Source of the DNA: Cupriavidus lacunae
Lineage (GTDB): Bacteria > Pseudomonadota > Gammaproteobacteria > Burkholderiales > Burkholderiaceae
Length of the DNA stretch: 64,000 bases
Assembly (NCBI RefSeq): GCF_003353055.1
Contig: NZ_QKWJ01000005.1
Location: 62,001-126,000, forward strand
Reading direction: 5' to 3'
Part shown: positions 54,307 to 63,999 of the stretch, piece after piece
Position numbering within the stretch: position 1 is the stretch's first letter
How the letters are laid out: every line of letters begins with the position of its first letter
Position numbers and translations under genes: made by a program
The notes under the pieces: generated by a model
What the model saw: the letters and a program-made list of their open reading frames with translations, nothing else
What the model was told of the DNA's origin: nothing
Database searches by the model: none

Positions 54307-55509
54307 TTACAGCCGGCAGCCGCGCGCAGGATCAGCCAGCGCCTTCACCGCAACCGAGCTGACCTTGTTCTCGCGCCCGTCGACCTTGCGCAAGTAGAAG
54401 TCCTGCACCGGGTTATGTGCCTTCGACAACGTGAAGGCACCACGCGGGCTGTCGATCTTTGCCGCGCCCATGGCCTTGTACAGGTCGGCCTTGCGCGTCA
54501 TGTCGCCCTTCACCGCGGTGGCGCCGGCCGCCAGCAGCTGGGCGGCATCGTAGCCCTGCACCGCGTACACGTCGGGCTGCAGCTTGTAGGTCTTGGCATA
54601 GTCCAGGCGGAAATTCTTGTCGCGCGGGTTGGTCAGGCCATCGGCGTAATGCAGCGTGGTTTCCAGACCCTGCGCGGCAGTGCCCTGCGCCTCGAGCGTG
54701 CCGTCGGTCAGGAAGCCCGAGCCATACAGCGGGATCTTGTCCTTGAGTCCCGCCGCGGCCCAGTCCTTGACGAACTTGACGGCGCCGCCGCCGGCAAAGA
54801 ACACGAACACGGCGTCGGGCTTGAGCGAGGCCACTTCGGTGATCAGCGCCTGGAATTCGACATTGGGGAACGGCAGGTTCAGTTCCTTCACCACCTTGCC
54901 GCCCTTGGCTTCGAATGCTTCCTTGAAGCCCTTCACCGACTGCTCGCCGGCGGCGTACTTCCAGGTCAGCGTCACCACCTTCTTCAGGCCGCGCTCGCCC
55001 AGCACCTGGCCCATGGCGTAGCCAGGCTGCCAGTTGGAGAACGAGGTGCGGAAGATATTGGCCCCGCACAGCGGCCCGGTGGCTTCGTCCACGCCGGCGT
55101 TGGGGATGATCAGCAGCGTGTTGTTTTCCTTGGCCACCTTGACGATGCCCATCTGCACACCGGAATGCACCGTGCCGACCACCACGTCGACCTGGTCGCG
55201 CTTGACCAGCTTGGTGGCGTTCTCCGGCGCCTTGGCCGGATCGGATTCATCGTCGACCTTGAAGTACTCGATGTCGCGCCCGCCGAGCTTGCCGCCCTGC
55301 TGCTGCACGTACATGCGGAAACCGTTCTCGATGGCGGTGCCCAGCGCGGCATAGGTGCCCGTGTACGGCAGCATGAAGCCGACCTTGATCTTGCCGCCCG
55401 GCGCCGCGGGCGCGGGGGCCGCCGGCTGCGCGGACGCGCTGGCCATGGCAAAGACGGTGGCGACGGCAAGGCAGGCAGGCGCAAGCCTGCGCGAGGTGAA
55501 GCGACGCAT
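54307..55509 (-). CDS. ABC transporter substrate-binding protein (LivK-type) of the benzoate island
   Basis: Periplasmic type I binding protein of 400 residues. Signal peptide: MRRFTSRRLAPACLAVATVF, then ASAQ. The mature protein starts an Ala/Pro linker, then KIKVGFMLPYTGTYAALG, VDVVVGTVHSG and NAGVDEATGPLCGANIFRTSFSNWQPG, the hinge and ligand-site regions of the LivK/Peripla_BP_6 family. The latter segment is shared with binding proteins linked to aromatic-acid clusters. Ligand unproven; benzoate is inferred from context. Confidence 0.88.
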   Translation of the reverse strand: MRRFTSRRLAPACLAVATVFAMASASAQPAAPAPAAPGGKIKVGFMLPYTGTYAALGTAIENGFRMYVQQQGGKLGGRDIEYFKVDDESDPAKAPENATKLVKRDQVDVVVGTVHSGVQMGIVKVAKENNTLLIIPNAGVDEATGPLCGANIFRTSFSNWQPGYAMGQVLGERGLKKVVTLTWKYAAGEQSVKGFKEAFEAKGGKVVKELNLPFPNVEFQALITEVASLKPDAVFVFFAGGGAVKFVKDWAAAGLKDKIPLYGSGFLTDGTLEAQGTAAQGLETTLHYADGLTNPRDKNFRLDYAKTYKLQPDVYAVQGYDAAQLLAAGATAVKGDMTRKADLYKAMGAAKIDSPRGAFTLSKAHNPVQDFYLRKVDGRENKVSSVAVKALADPARGCRL

Positions 55510-55629
55510 GGTGTCTCCTGGTGATCAAGCCGGTGGCTCGCTGGACCGTTGCCGGTCACCCCTGCCCTTGCCGTGTCCCGCGCTGGCGCATGCACCGTGA
55601 GGACCCTTCGCAACGGGCGGGAAGCCGAA

Positions 55630-56466
55630 TTATTTTAGGTTTGAAGTATGCAGATTTATATGCCGAACGGCAGCCAGCGTCAACGGTTCTTTTTGGTCCC
55701 GGTGTGGCGAATGCCCGCATCGCGCGAGTTTAAGCAAGGTGGTTTGGGGGGCATATCGATGGATACCCTCGATCTGCGCCATGGTGCCGTACTCGTCGTC
55801 CTCGCCCTGCACCGCCAGCACCGGGCACTGCAGGCCGGACAGCAGCGGCCGCAGGTCCCAGTGGCGGAAATCGGGATCGAGCCAGATATCGTTCCAGCCC
55901 CAGAAGGCCGAATCGACATCCTCGTGATGGCGCGCCAGCCGCTGACGCAGGTCGGTCTCCAGGTAGGCCTGGCGCGTCGCGGCGATGCTGCGCACCGACA
56001 GGTCTTCGACCACGATATGCGGCGCCAGCACGGTGATGCCGGCCACCGCCTGCGGGAAGCTGGCGGCGTAGATCAGCGCGATCGAGCCGCCGTCGCTGTG
56101 GCCCAGCAGCCAGGGCACGCCGTGCGCGCGGCCGGGGCCGATGTCGAGCGCATCGAACAGCGCGGGCAGCGCCTCGCGCGCCTGCCTGTGCATGAAATCG
56201 GGCCGCCACTTCTCGGGGTGCGGCCGTGGTGTGGAACGCCCGTAGCCGTAGCGGGAAAACACCAGCCCGCGGTAGTCGCCGGCTTCGCAGAATTCGCGCG
56301 GGAAATCCCGCCACATGCTCACCGACCCCAGGCCCTCGTGCAGGAATACCACCAGCGGGCGCTCCCTGCGTTCAGGCCGCAGCCACTGGCATTCGATCTG
56401 GATACGGCGGTTGTCGAATGGAATTTCAACCAGGCTGCCTGGCATGGGCACTTTGTTCTGTTGCAT
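55630..56466 (-). CDS. alpha/beta hydrolase of the benzoate island
   Basis: Serine hydrolase of 278 residues: nucleophile S124 in LLGHSDGGSIAL, oxyanion region VFLHEGLGSVSMW, and the histidine in ARCGHSPHRDQ. A hydrolase of this type often accompanies box genes; a role in hydrolysing stray CoA thioesters or a lactone intermediate is speculative. It starts 18 bases after the benzoate-CoA ligase stop, in the same operon. Confidence 0.82.
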   Translation of the reverse strand: MQQNKVPMPGSLVEIPFDNRRIQIECQWLRPERRERPLVVFLHEGLGSVSMWRDFPREFCEAGDYRGLVFSRYGYGRSTPRPHPEKWRPDFMHRQAREALPALFDALDIGPGRAHGVPWLLGHSDGGSIALIYAASFPQAVAGITVLAPHIVVEDLSVRSIAATRQAYLETDLRQRLARHHEDVDSAFWGWNDIWLDPDFRHWDLRPLLSGLQCPVLAVQGEDDEYGTMAQIEGIHRYAPQTTLLKLARCGHSPHRDQKEPLTLAAVRHINLHTSNLK

Positions 56467-56484
56467 CGGTTCAGGAAAGGATTG

Positions 56485-58089
56485 TCAGGCGCGCGCGGCT
56501 TGCTCGCGCTGGCGCAGCCGGAAGCGCTGGATCTTGCCGGTCGCGGTCTTGGGCAGCTCGGGCACGCATTCGATCTGGCGCGGGTACTTGTACGGCGCGA
56601 GGCGCGACTTGATAAAGGCCTGCAGTTCCGCCGCCATGCCGTCATGCCATTGCTGGCCGGGCCGCAGCACGACGAACGCCTTGGGCTTGACCAGCTCATC
56701 GGCATCGGCCACGCCGATCACCGCCGCCTCAAGCACGGCCGGATGCTGAGCCAGCGCGGCCTCGACCTCGAACGGCGAGACGTAGATGCCGCCCACCTTG
56801 AGCATGTCGTCGCTGCGCCCGGCATAGGTGTAGTAGCCATCGGCATCGCGCAGGTACTTGTCGCCGCTGCGCGTCCATTCGCCGACAAAGGTATCGCGGC
56901 TCTTGTCGCGGTTGCACCAGTACATCAGCGCGGCACTCGGGCCCTTGATATAGAGATCGCCGATCTCGCCGGGCGCGCAGGGCTCCCCATGCTCGTCCAG
57001 CAGCTTCAGCTCGTAGCCAGGCACTGGCACGCCGGTAGTGCCGTAGCGCACCTCGCCCGGCCGGTTCGACAGGAAGATATGCAGCATCTCGGTGGAGCCG
57101 ATGCCGTCCAGGATGTCGCTGCCGAAATGCGCCAGGAAGCGTTCGCCGATATCGCGCGGCAGCGCCTCGCCGGCCGAGGTGCAGACGCGCAGCGCCACCT
57201 CGGCGCGCGGCGGCAGATCGGGCGCGGCCAGCATGCCCGCAAACAGCGTTGGGACGCCGCAAAACACCGTGGGACGCTGCTCGCGCAGCCGTTTGAACAC
57301 GGCCGCCGGCGTAGGCCGCTCGGCCATCAGCACGGTGGTGGCGCCGACCGACATCGGGAAGGTCAGCGCATTGCCCAGCCCGTAGGCAAAGAACAGCTTG
57401 GCGGCAGAAAACACCACATCATCCTCGCGGATGCCCAGCACCTGCCGCGCATACAGGTCAGCCGTGTGAAACAGGTTGCCGTGGGTGTGGACGGTACCCT
57501 TGGGCCGGCCGGTGGAACCGGACGAGTACAGCCAGAACGCCATGTCGTCCGGGCCAGTGCTTGCCGCCGGCGCCGGGGAGCGCGTGCGCGCCAGCATCGC
57601 GCCGACGCTGCACGCCGGCGCGGCGTCGCCGTGCGGCGCAGCCTGAATCACCGTCGGCGACAGCCCGCTCTTGTCGATCGCGGCCTTCATCACCGGCAGC
57701 AGCGGCTCGGATACCACCACCGCGCGCGCGCCGCTGTGGCCAAGCATGTAGGCGTAGTCGTCCGCGGTCAGCAGGGTATTGACGGCCACCGGCACCACGC
57801 CCGCCAACAGGCAGCCGAGGAACACCGTCGGGAAATCGATGGTATCGAGCGCGCACAGCAACAGGCGCTCTTCCTGCCGGAAGCCGGCCTCGCGCAGTGC
57901 GCCGGCAAAGCGGCGGGCGCGGACATCGAGTTCGGCATAGGTCAGCGAGGTGGTGTCGTCGATATAGGCGGTCTTGCCGCCGCGCCCCGCCCCGAGGTTG
58001 CGCGACAACAGGTCTTCGGCGGCGTTATAGCGTGGCGGCAGCGCCGTGGCGGCACTCGCTGCACCGGCGGCGGTATTGGGGGGCGTCAT
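56485..58089 (-). CDS. bclA: benzoate-CoA ligase
   Basis: AMP-forming acyl-CoA synthetase of 534 residues activating benzoate to benzoyl-CoA, the entry step of the box pathway. Adenylation motifs: YSSGSTGRPKGTVHTHGN (P-loop), GIGSTEMLHIFLSN, SGDKYLRDADGYYTYAGRSDD split across residues 420-445, and the catalytic lysine in TATGKIQRFRLR near the C-terminus. The start is on the minus strand facing boxR, with shared upstream TGCA sites. The family length (about 520-535) fits. Confidence 0.93.
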   Translation of the reverse strand: MTPPNTAAGAASAATALPPRYNAAEDLLSRNLGAGRGGKTAYIDDTTSLTYAELDVRARRFAGALREAGFRQEERLLLCALDTIDFPTVFLGCLLAGVVPVAVNTLLTADDYAYMLGHSGARAVVVSEPLLPVMKAAIDKSGLSPTVIQAAPHGDAAPACSVGAMLARTRSPAPAASTGPDDMAFWLYSSGSTGRPKGTVHTHGNLFHTADLYARQVLGIREDDVVFSAAKLFFAYGLGNALTFPMSVGATTVLMAERPTPAAVFKRLREQRPTVFCGVPTLFAGMLAAPDLPPRAEVALRVCTSAGEALPRDIGERFLAHFGSDILDGIGSTEMLHIFLSNRPGEVRYGTTGVPVPGYELKLLDEHGEPCAPGEIGDLYIKGPSAALMYWCNRDKSRDTFVGEWTRSGDKYLRDADGYYTYAGRSDDMLKVGGIYVSPFEVEAALAQHPAVLEAAVIGVADADELVKPKAFVVLRPGQQWHDGMAAELQAFIKSRLAPYKYPRQIECVPELPKTATGKIQRFRLRQREQAARA

Positions 58090-58209
58090 GTCTCCACTCC
58101 TTGGTGTCGCGCGCCGCGTGCCCGCCGCTATCCGGCTGGTGTCGCGCCGGCGTCAGGCCAGTCGCTGTTCTGGTGTCCGGCAGCTGGCGCGCCGGCATCC
58201 GCTTGTTGA

Positions 58210-58258
58210 TGCATTTTATTTCATATCAACTATTATGCAAGCAAGGGAATGCACTATA
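58210..58258. promoter_or_regulatory. TGCA repeats in the bclA-boxR intergenic region, candidate BoxR operator
   Basis: TGCA occurs at 58210, 58236 and 58250, the last as ATGCACTATA, the same word seen before boxC. The region is AT-rich against its surroundings. BzdR/BoxR regulators are known to use TGCA-containing operators released by benzoyl-CoA. Assignment to BoxR is inference from that and from the shared word. Confidence 0.5.
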
Positions 58259-58375
58259 GAACAGGGCTTATCGATGACAGACGCCTGAGGCGCCACTTGG
58301 CGCGCCAGGACTGACTGCCAGCTGCCCGTATAATGCGCCCTTGCATTTTTTGCCAGACCCAACCCGACCGCCACC

Positions 58376-59341
58376 ATGCGCCGCGATTCCGCCCCGCTGC
58401 CCGCCGCCAATGCCGAGAATGCCGACAGCGCCGGCGCGGCCGACACGCGTCCCGCGCCTGCCGCCAACGGCGAACGCGATCCCTACCTGACGCAGCTGGG
58501 CGAGCGCATCCGGTCGCTGCGCGCCTCGCGCGGCATGTCGCGCAAGGACCTCGCGCGCGGCGCCGGCGTCTCCGAGCGTTACCTGGCCAACCTGGAAACC
58601 GGCACCGGTAATGCCTCGGTGCTGCTGCTGCGGCAGGTGGCGCGCGCGCTCGATGTGCCGCTGCCGGTGGTGCTGGCCGAAGTAGACAGCCTCAACGGGC
58701 AGCAGGCCACCGAGTTCGCACAGATGGTGCAATGGCTGGCGCAGTTGCCCGCCGGCGACCTAGCGCGCGTGCGCGAGGCCAGCCGCCACGCGCTGGCACC
58801 AGAAGAGTCCGGCGATGCACGCCACCGCCGCATCGCGCTGATCGGCCTGCGCGGCGCGGGCAAGTCGACGCTGGGGCGCGCACTGGCAGCCGCCCGGGAC
58901 GTGCCCTTTGTCGAACTGAATACCGTGATCGAACAGGAAGCGGGCGCCAGCCTGTCCGAGATCCACTCGCTGTACGGCCAGGCCGCCTACCGCCGCTATG
59001 AAATGCGCGCACTCGAGCGGAGCCTGCGCGAGCACGACCGCATGGTGCTGGCCACGCCCGGCAGCCTGGTCTCGGAACCGGCCACCTTCAACCTGCTGCT
59101 GGCCCAGTGCTACACCATCTGGGTGCGCACCTCGCCGGAAGAGCACATGGCGCGCGTGGTGGCCCAGGGCGACATGCGGCCGATGGAAGGCAACCGCGAG
59201 GCCATGGCCGACCTGCGCCGCATCCTGCAGGCACGCGCGCCGCTCTATGACCGCGCCGATATTTCGATCGACACCAGCGGCCAGGACGCTGCCACCTCGC
59301 TGCAGCAACTGCGCGCCCAGCTGCAGGCCGCCGGCGCCTGA
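58376..59341 (+). CDS. boxR: BoxR/BzdR-type benzoyl-CoA-responsive transcriptional regulator
   Basis: Two-domain regulator of 321 residues: an N-terminal XRE helix-turn-helix (about 40-97; MSRKDLARGAGVSERYLANL) and a C-terminal shikimate-kinase-like domain with Walker A GLRGAGKST (157-165). This fusion is the hallmark of BzdR and BoxR, repressors whose kinase-like domain binds benzoyl-CoA. The N-terminal 35 residues are Ala-rich and disordered. It is divergent from bclA and followed by boxCBA on the same strand, with a second TGCAC-site cluster between. Confidence 0.93.
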   Translation: MRRDSAPLPAANAENADSAGAADTRPAPAANGERDPYLTQLGERIRSLRASRGMSRKDLARGAGVSERYLANLETGTGNASVLLLRQVARALDVPLPVVLAEVDSLNGQQATEFAQMVQWLAQLPAGDLARVREASRHALAPEESGDARHRRIALIGLRGAGKSTLGRALAAARDVPFVELNTVIEQEAGASLSEIHSLYGQAAYRRYEMRALERSLREHDRMVLATPGSLVSEPATFNLLLAQCYTIWVRTSPEEHMARVVAQGDMRPMEGNREAMADLRRILQARAPLYDRADISIDTSGQDAATSLQQLRAQLQAAGA

Positions 59342-59405
59342 TCCCGCCCACGAGCGGGCCAGTGTGACTGACGGGCTGACAAAGTCATTGCACCGGCCGT
59401 CTCCA

Positions 59406-59446
59406 TGCACTATATTTCATCAAAAGCCGCAAGGCACTATAGTGCA
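59406..59446. promoter_or_regulatory. candidate BoxR operator upstream of boxC
   Basis: TGCACTATA at 59406-59414 and a perfect 12-base palindrome GCACTA-TAGTGC at 59434-59445, 28 bases apart and ending 15 bases before the boxC ATG. The same word occurs ahead of boxR and bclA. A repressor bound here would cover the boxCBA start region. Confidence 0.55.
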
Positions 59447-59460
59447 CTCAGGAGACAGCC

Positions 59461-61167
59461 ATGTCCACGCCGGCAACCGCCCTGCAACGCCCCAGCAACG
59501 CAGACGCCGCAGACGCGCCTGCACCCGTCACCTTCGAGCGCCATCCGGACCAGTACCGCCACTGGAAACTGACCTTCAACGGCCCCGTCGCGACGCTTGC
59601 CATGGATGTCGACGAGGAAGGCGGCCTGCGCCCCGGCTACGCACTGAAGCTCAATTCCTACGACCTTGGCGTCGACATCGAACTGCACGACGCACTGCAG
59701 CGCATCCGCTTCGAGCACCCGGAAGTGCGCACCGTGGTGCTCACCAGCGCGCGCGACCGCATCTTCTGCTCGGGCGCCAATATCTTCATGCTGGGGCAGT
59801 CTTCGCATGCGTGGAAGGTCAACTTCTGCAAGTTCACCAACGAGACCCGCAATGGCATCGAGGATGCCAGCCGGCACTCGGGGCTGAAGTTCATCGCCGC
59901 CTGCAATGGCACGACTGCCGGCGGCGGCTATGAACTGGCGCTGGCCTGCGACGAGATCGTGCTGGTCGATGACCGCTCGTCCGCGGTGAGCCTGCCCGAG
60001 GTGCCGCTGCTGGGCGTGCTGCCCGGCACCGGCGGCCTCACGCGCGTGACCGACAAGCGCCATGTGCGCCGCGACCACGCCGATATCTTCTGCACCACCA
60101 CCGAGGGGGTGCGCGGGCAGCGCGCCAAGGACTGGAAGCTGGTCGACGACGTGGTCAAGCCGGCCCGCTTTGCCGAGCACATCGCCGAGCGCGCGGCGGC
60201 GCTGGCGGCCACCAGCGATCGCCCGCAGGGCCACCACGGCATCACGCTGACGCCGCTGTCGCGCACCGTCGAGCCGGACGGCTACCGCTACGAGACCGTG
60301 CGCGTGCATGTCGATGCCGCGGCACGCAGGGCCACGCTGACCGTATTCGGGCCGGACAAGCACCAGCAGACCGATCTCGCCGGCCTGGTCGCGGCCGGCG
60401 CGCAATGGTGGCCGTTGAAGATGGCGCGCGAACTTGACGACGCCATTCTGACGCTGCGCGCCAACCATCTCGATATCGGCATCTGGGTACTGAAGACCGA
60501 TGGCGCCCCCTCCGCGGTGCTGGCGGCCGATGCACTGCTGCAGGCACACGCCGGCCACTGGTTCGTGCGCGAGACCATCGGCATGCTGCGCCGCACGCTG
60601 GCGCGGCTTGACGTGTCCTCGCGCAGCCTGATCGCGCTGATCGAGCCGGATTCCTGCTTTGCCGGCACGCTGCTGGAACTGGCCCTGGCCGCCGACCGCA
60701 GCTACATGCTGCACCTGCCCGACGCCCCCGACGATGCACCGCGCGTGTTCGTCTCCGCGCTCAACTTCGGCCACTACCCCATGCCCAACGGGCAAACCCG
60801 GCTGGCCGCACGTTTTTATGGCGACGAGCCCACGCTCACGGCGGTGCAGGAACACATCGGCGCGCCGCTGGATGCGCTCAGTGCCGACTCGCTCGGGCTG
60901 ATCACCGCCGCGCCGGACGATATCGACTGGGAGGACGAGATCCGCATCGCACTGGAAGAGCGCGCCAGCCTGTCGCCCGATGCACTCACCGGGATGGAAG
61001 CCAACCTGCGCTTCGGCGGCGCCGAGACCATGGAAACGCGCATCTTCGGCCGCCTGACCGCATGGCAGAACTGGATCTTCCAGCGCCCCAACGCCGTCGG
61101 CGAAAACGGCGCGCTCAAGGTCTTCGGCAGCGGCAACAAGGCGCGCTTCGACTGGGACCGCGTGTAG
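59461..61167 (+). CDS. boxC: benzoyl-CoA-dihydrodiol lyase / 2,3-epoxybenzoyl-CoA dihydrolase BoxC
   Basis: Crotonase-superfamily enzyme of 568 residues that opens the epoxidised ring of benzoyl-CoA, giving 3,4-dehydroadipyl-CoA semialdehyde and formate. Crotonase features: VRTVVLTSARDRIFCSGANIFML in two pieces (oxyanion hole) and AACNGTTAGGGYELALACDEI. The extra C-terminal half (about 290-568) is the BoxC-specific region. It follows a GGAGACAGCC ribosome site, and boxB starts 36 bases after its stop. Confidence 0.93.
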   Translation: MSTPATALQRPSNADAADAPAPVTFERHPDQYRHWKLTFNGPVATLAMDVDEEGGLRPGYALKLNSYDLGVDIELHDALQRIRFEHPEVRTVVLTSARDRIFCSGANIFMLGQSSHAWKVNFCKFTNETRNGIEDASRHSGLKFIAACNGTTAGGGYELALACDEIVLVDDRSSAVSLPEVPLLGVLPGTGGLTRVTDKRHVRRDHADIFCTTTEGVRGQRAKDWKLVDDVVKPARFAEHIAERAAALAATSDRPQGHHGITLTPLSRTVEPDGYRYETVRVHVDAAARRATLTVFGPDKHQQTDLAGLVAAGAQWWPLKMARELDDAILTLRANHLDIGIWVLKTDGAPSAVLAADALLQAHAGHWFVRETIGMLRRTLARLDVSSRSLIALIEPDSCFAGTLLELALAADRSYMLHLPDAPDDAPRVFVSALNFGHYPMPNGQTRLAARFYGDEPTLTAVQEHIGAPLDALSADSLGLITAAPDDIDWEDEIRIALEERASLSPDALTGMEANLRFGGAETMETRIFGRLTAWQNWIFQRPNAVGENGALKVFGSGNKARFDWDRV

Positions 61168-61202
61168 CACGCATCCCCACCAGACAACACAGGAGACAGC
61201 AC

Positions 61203-62627
61203 GTGAGCATCGACTACAGCCAGAAGATTCCCAACAACGTCAACCTGTCCGACGACCGCGCGCTGCAGCGCGCGCTGGAACACTGGCAACCGGCGTTCCT
61301 CGACTGGTGGCGCGACATGGGTCCCGATGGCTCGCACAACTTTGATGTGTACCTACGCACCGCGGTGTCGGTCGATCCATCGGGCTGGGCGCATTTCGAC
61401 CACGTCAAGATGCCGGACTACCGCTGGGGCATCTTCCTGCAGCCGGCCGACCCCGAGCGCAAGATCCACTTCGGCGAGCACAAGGGCGAAGCCGCTTGGC
61501 AGGACGTGCCGGGCGAGCACCGCGCCAACCTGCGCCGCATCATTGTCACGCAGGGCGATACCGAGCCCGCCTCGGTCGAGCAGCAGCGCCACCTGGGCCT
61601 GACCGCGCCCAGCCTGTACGACCTGCGCAACCTGTTCCAGGTCAACGTGGAAGAAGGCCGCCACCTGTGGGCGATGGTGTACCTGCTGCACCGCTATTTC
61701 GGCCGCGACGGCCGCGAGGAAGCCGAGGCGTTGCTGGAACGCCGCTCGGGCGACCAGGACAATCCGCGCATCCTCGGCGCCTTCAACGAGCGCACGCCGG
61801 ACTGGCTGTCGTTCTTCATGTTCACCTACTTCACCGACCGCGACGGCAAGTTCCAGCTATGCGCGCTGGCCGAATCCGGCTTCGATCCGCTGGCGCGCAC
61901 CACGCGCTTCATGCTGACCGAGGAGGCGCACCATATGTTCGTCGGCGAATCGGGCGTCTCGCGCGTGATCCAGCGAACCTGCGAGGTGATGCGCGAGCGC
62001 GGCATCGAAGACCCGGCCGAGGTGCGAGCCGCCGGCGTGATCGATCTGCCGACCCTCCAGCGCTACCTGAACTTCCACTACAGCGTCACCATCGACCTGT
62101 TCGGCGCCGACCAGTCGTCCAACGCCGCCACCTTCTACAGCGCGGGCCTGAAAGGCCGCTTCGAGGAAGGCAAGCGCGCCGACGACCATGTGCTCAAGGG
62201 CGATGTCTACCGCGTACTGGAAGTGCGAGACGGCCACCTGGGCGAGCGCGAAGTGCCGATGCTCAACGCGCTCAATGAAGTGCTGCGCGACGACTACATC
62301 AAGGACAGCATGGGCGGCGTGGCGCGCTGGAACAAGGTCATCGAGAAGGCCGGGATCGCGTTCCGCCTGACCGTGCCGCACAAGGCCTTCAACCGCAAGA
62401 TCGGCACGCTGGCCAATGTCCACGTCTCGCCCGAGGGCCAGTTGATTTCCGAGGCCGAATGGCAGGCCAACGAGCGCGACTGGCTGGCCACCGAGGAAGA
62501 CCGCGCCTTTGTCGCCTCGCTGATGGGCCGCGTGACCGAGCCCGGCAAGTACGCCAACTGGATCGCGCCGCCGGCGGTGGGCATCAACCGCCAGCCGATG
62601 GATTTCGAGTACGTGCGTTTCAACTGA
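61203..62627 (+). CDS. boxB: benzoyl-CoA 2,3-epoxidase oxygenase subunit BoxB
   Basis: Di-iron oxygenase of 474 residues that epoxidises benzoyl-CoA with O2 and electrons from BoxA. All six iron ligands known for BoxB can be placed, shifted by one residue: E121, E151, H154, D212, E241 and H244, including EEGRHLW and LTEEAHHMF. The start is a GTG after AGGAGACAGCAC; an in-frame extension into boxC is rejected. Full length. Confidence 0.95.
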   Translation: MSIDYSQKIPNNVNLSDDRALQRALEHWQPAFLDWWRDMGPDGSHNFDVYLRTAVSVDPSGWAHFDHVKMPDYRWGIFLQPADPERKIHFGEHKGEAAWQDVPGEHRANLRRIIVTQGDTEPASVEQQRHLGLTAPSLYDLRNLFQVNVEEGRHLWAMVYLLHRYFGRDGREEAEALLERRSGDQDNPRILGAFNERTPDWLSFFMFTYFTDRDGKFQLCALAESGFDPLARTTRFMLTEEAHHMFVGESGVSRVIQRTCEVMRERGIEDPAEVRAAGVIDLPTLQRYLNFHYSVTIDLFGADQSSNAATFYSAGLKGRFEEGKRADDHVLKGDVYRVLEVRDGHLGEREVPMLNALNEVLRDDYIKDSMGGVARWNKVIEKAGIAFRLTVPHKAFNRKIGTLANVHVSPEGQLISEAEWQANERDWLATEEDRAFVASLMGRVTEPGKYANWIAPPAVGINRQPMDFEYVRFN

Positions 62628-62670
62628 ATCCGAACAACAAGGCAGGCCAGGGAGACACCGGAGACACGCC

Positions 62671-63921
62671 ATGGGCGCCCCCGACATCATCAAGCAGCAC
62701 CTGATCGATCCGGAAATCTGCATCCGCTGCAATACGTGCGAGGACACCTGTCCGATCGATGCAATCACCCACGACGACCGCAACTACGTGGTCAGGGCCG
62801 ACGTGTGCAACGGCTGCAATGCCTGCCTGTCGCCCTGCCCGACCGGCGCCATCGACAACTGGCGCACCATGCTGCGCGGCCAGGCCTACCCGATCGAGGC
62901 GCAGCTGTTGTGGGACGAACTGCCTGCCGAGGTGCCGTTGCCGGATCTCGCCAACCTGGGCGAGTCGCCGGATGCCAGCGCCGACAGCGGCACGGCATCC
63001 GCTGCGGCCACGGACACCGCCATCCAGTCCGTCGAAACCAGCCACCACACCTCGGCGCGTGCGCCGTGGTCGGCTGCCCATCCCTATGTGAACCTGCACG
63101 GCGTGCGCGCGCCGGTCGCGGCGACCGTGGCCGGCAACTACCGGCTGACCGCCGAGGACGCGTCCAGCGACATCCACCATATCGTGCTGGATTTCGGCAC
63201 GCACTTCTTCCCGATCCTGGAAGGCCAGTCGATCGGCATCGAGCCGCCGGGCACGGATGCGTCGGGCAAGCCGCACTACATCCGCATGTACTCGGTGGCC
63301 AGCCCGCGCGACGGCGAACGCCCGGGCTACAACAACCTGGCGCTGACCGTTAAACGGGTGGACCAGGACCACGACGGCAAGCCGGTGCTGGGCGTGGCCT
63401 CCAACTACCTGTGCGACCTGGCCAAGGGCGACACGGTGCAGGTGGTGGGCCCGTTCGGATCGACTTTCCTGATGCCCAACCACGCCGCGGCCAGCGTGAT
63501 GATGATCTGCACCGGCACGGGCTCGGCGCCAATGCGCGCCATGACAGAACGCATGCGCCGCAACATGGCGCACTTCAGCGGGCGCCGGCTGCTGTTCTTC
63601 GGCGCGCGCAACGCCAACGAACTGCCCTACTTCGGCCCGCTGCTGAAGCTGCCCAAGGACTTCCTCGATATCCACTTCGCCTTCTCGCGCGACCCGGCAA
63701 CACCGCGCCGCTACGTGCAGGATGCGATCCGCGAGGCCGCCGGCAGCGTCGCCGCGCTGCTGGGCGACGCCAATGGCCATGTCTATATCTGCGGCCTGAA
63801 GGGGATGGAAGAAGGTGTGCTGGCCGCCTTTGAAACGGTCTGCGCCAGCGCCGGTCTTAACTGGAAGGCGCTGGAGACCACGATGAAATCGGAAGGCCGG
63901 CTGCATATCGAGACCTACTAG
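62671..63921 (+). CDS. boxA: benzoyl-CoA 2,3-epoxidase reductase subunit BoxA
   Basis: NADPH-dependent reductase of 416 residues supplying BoxB. Two 4Fe-4S motifs at the N-terminus: C17, C20, C23, C27 and C46, C49, C52, C56. An Ala/Thr-rich linker (about 100-130) leads to a ferredoxin-NADP reductase module with FAD ([11 protein letters not shown]) and NADPH ([14 protein letters not shown]) sites and a C-terminal aromatic residue (IETY). Last gene of boxCBA seen here; the aldehyde dehydrogenase for the ring-cleavage product is not in the window. Confidence 0.95.
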   Translation: MGAPDIIKQHLIDPEICIRCNTCEDTCPIDAITHDDRNYVVRADVCNGCNACLSPCPTGAIDNWRTMLRGQAYPIEAQLLWDELPAEVPLPDLANLGESPDASADSGTASAAATDTAIQSVETSHHTSARAPWSAAHPYVNLHGVRAPVAATVAGNYRLTAEDASSDIHHIVLDFGTHFFPILEGQSIGIEPPGTDASGKPHYIRMYSVASPRDGERPGYNNLALTVKRVDQDHDGKPVLGVASNYLCDLAKGDTVQVVGPFGSTFLMPNHAAASVMMICTGTGSAPMRAMTERMRRNMAHFSGRRLLFFGARNANELPYFGPLLKLPKDFLDIHFAFSRDPATPRRYVQDAIREAAGSVAALLGDANGHVYICGLKGMEEGVLAAFETVCASAGLNWKALETTMKSEGRLHIETY

Positions 63922-63993
63922 CCGAAAAACAACAAATCGCCCCGCAAGCTGCTGCTTTTTTCAGCAAGCACTTCCCTTCTGAAATACATCGCC

Positions 63994-63999
63994 TATAAT
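63994..63999 (+). promoter_or_regulatory. -10-like TATAAT at the right edge
   Basis: TATAAT in an AT-rich stretch that follows boxA, with no good -35 at 16-18 bases. Suggests another transcript starting just beyond the window; weak. Confidence 0.25.
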
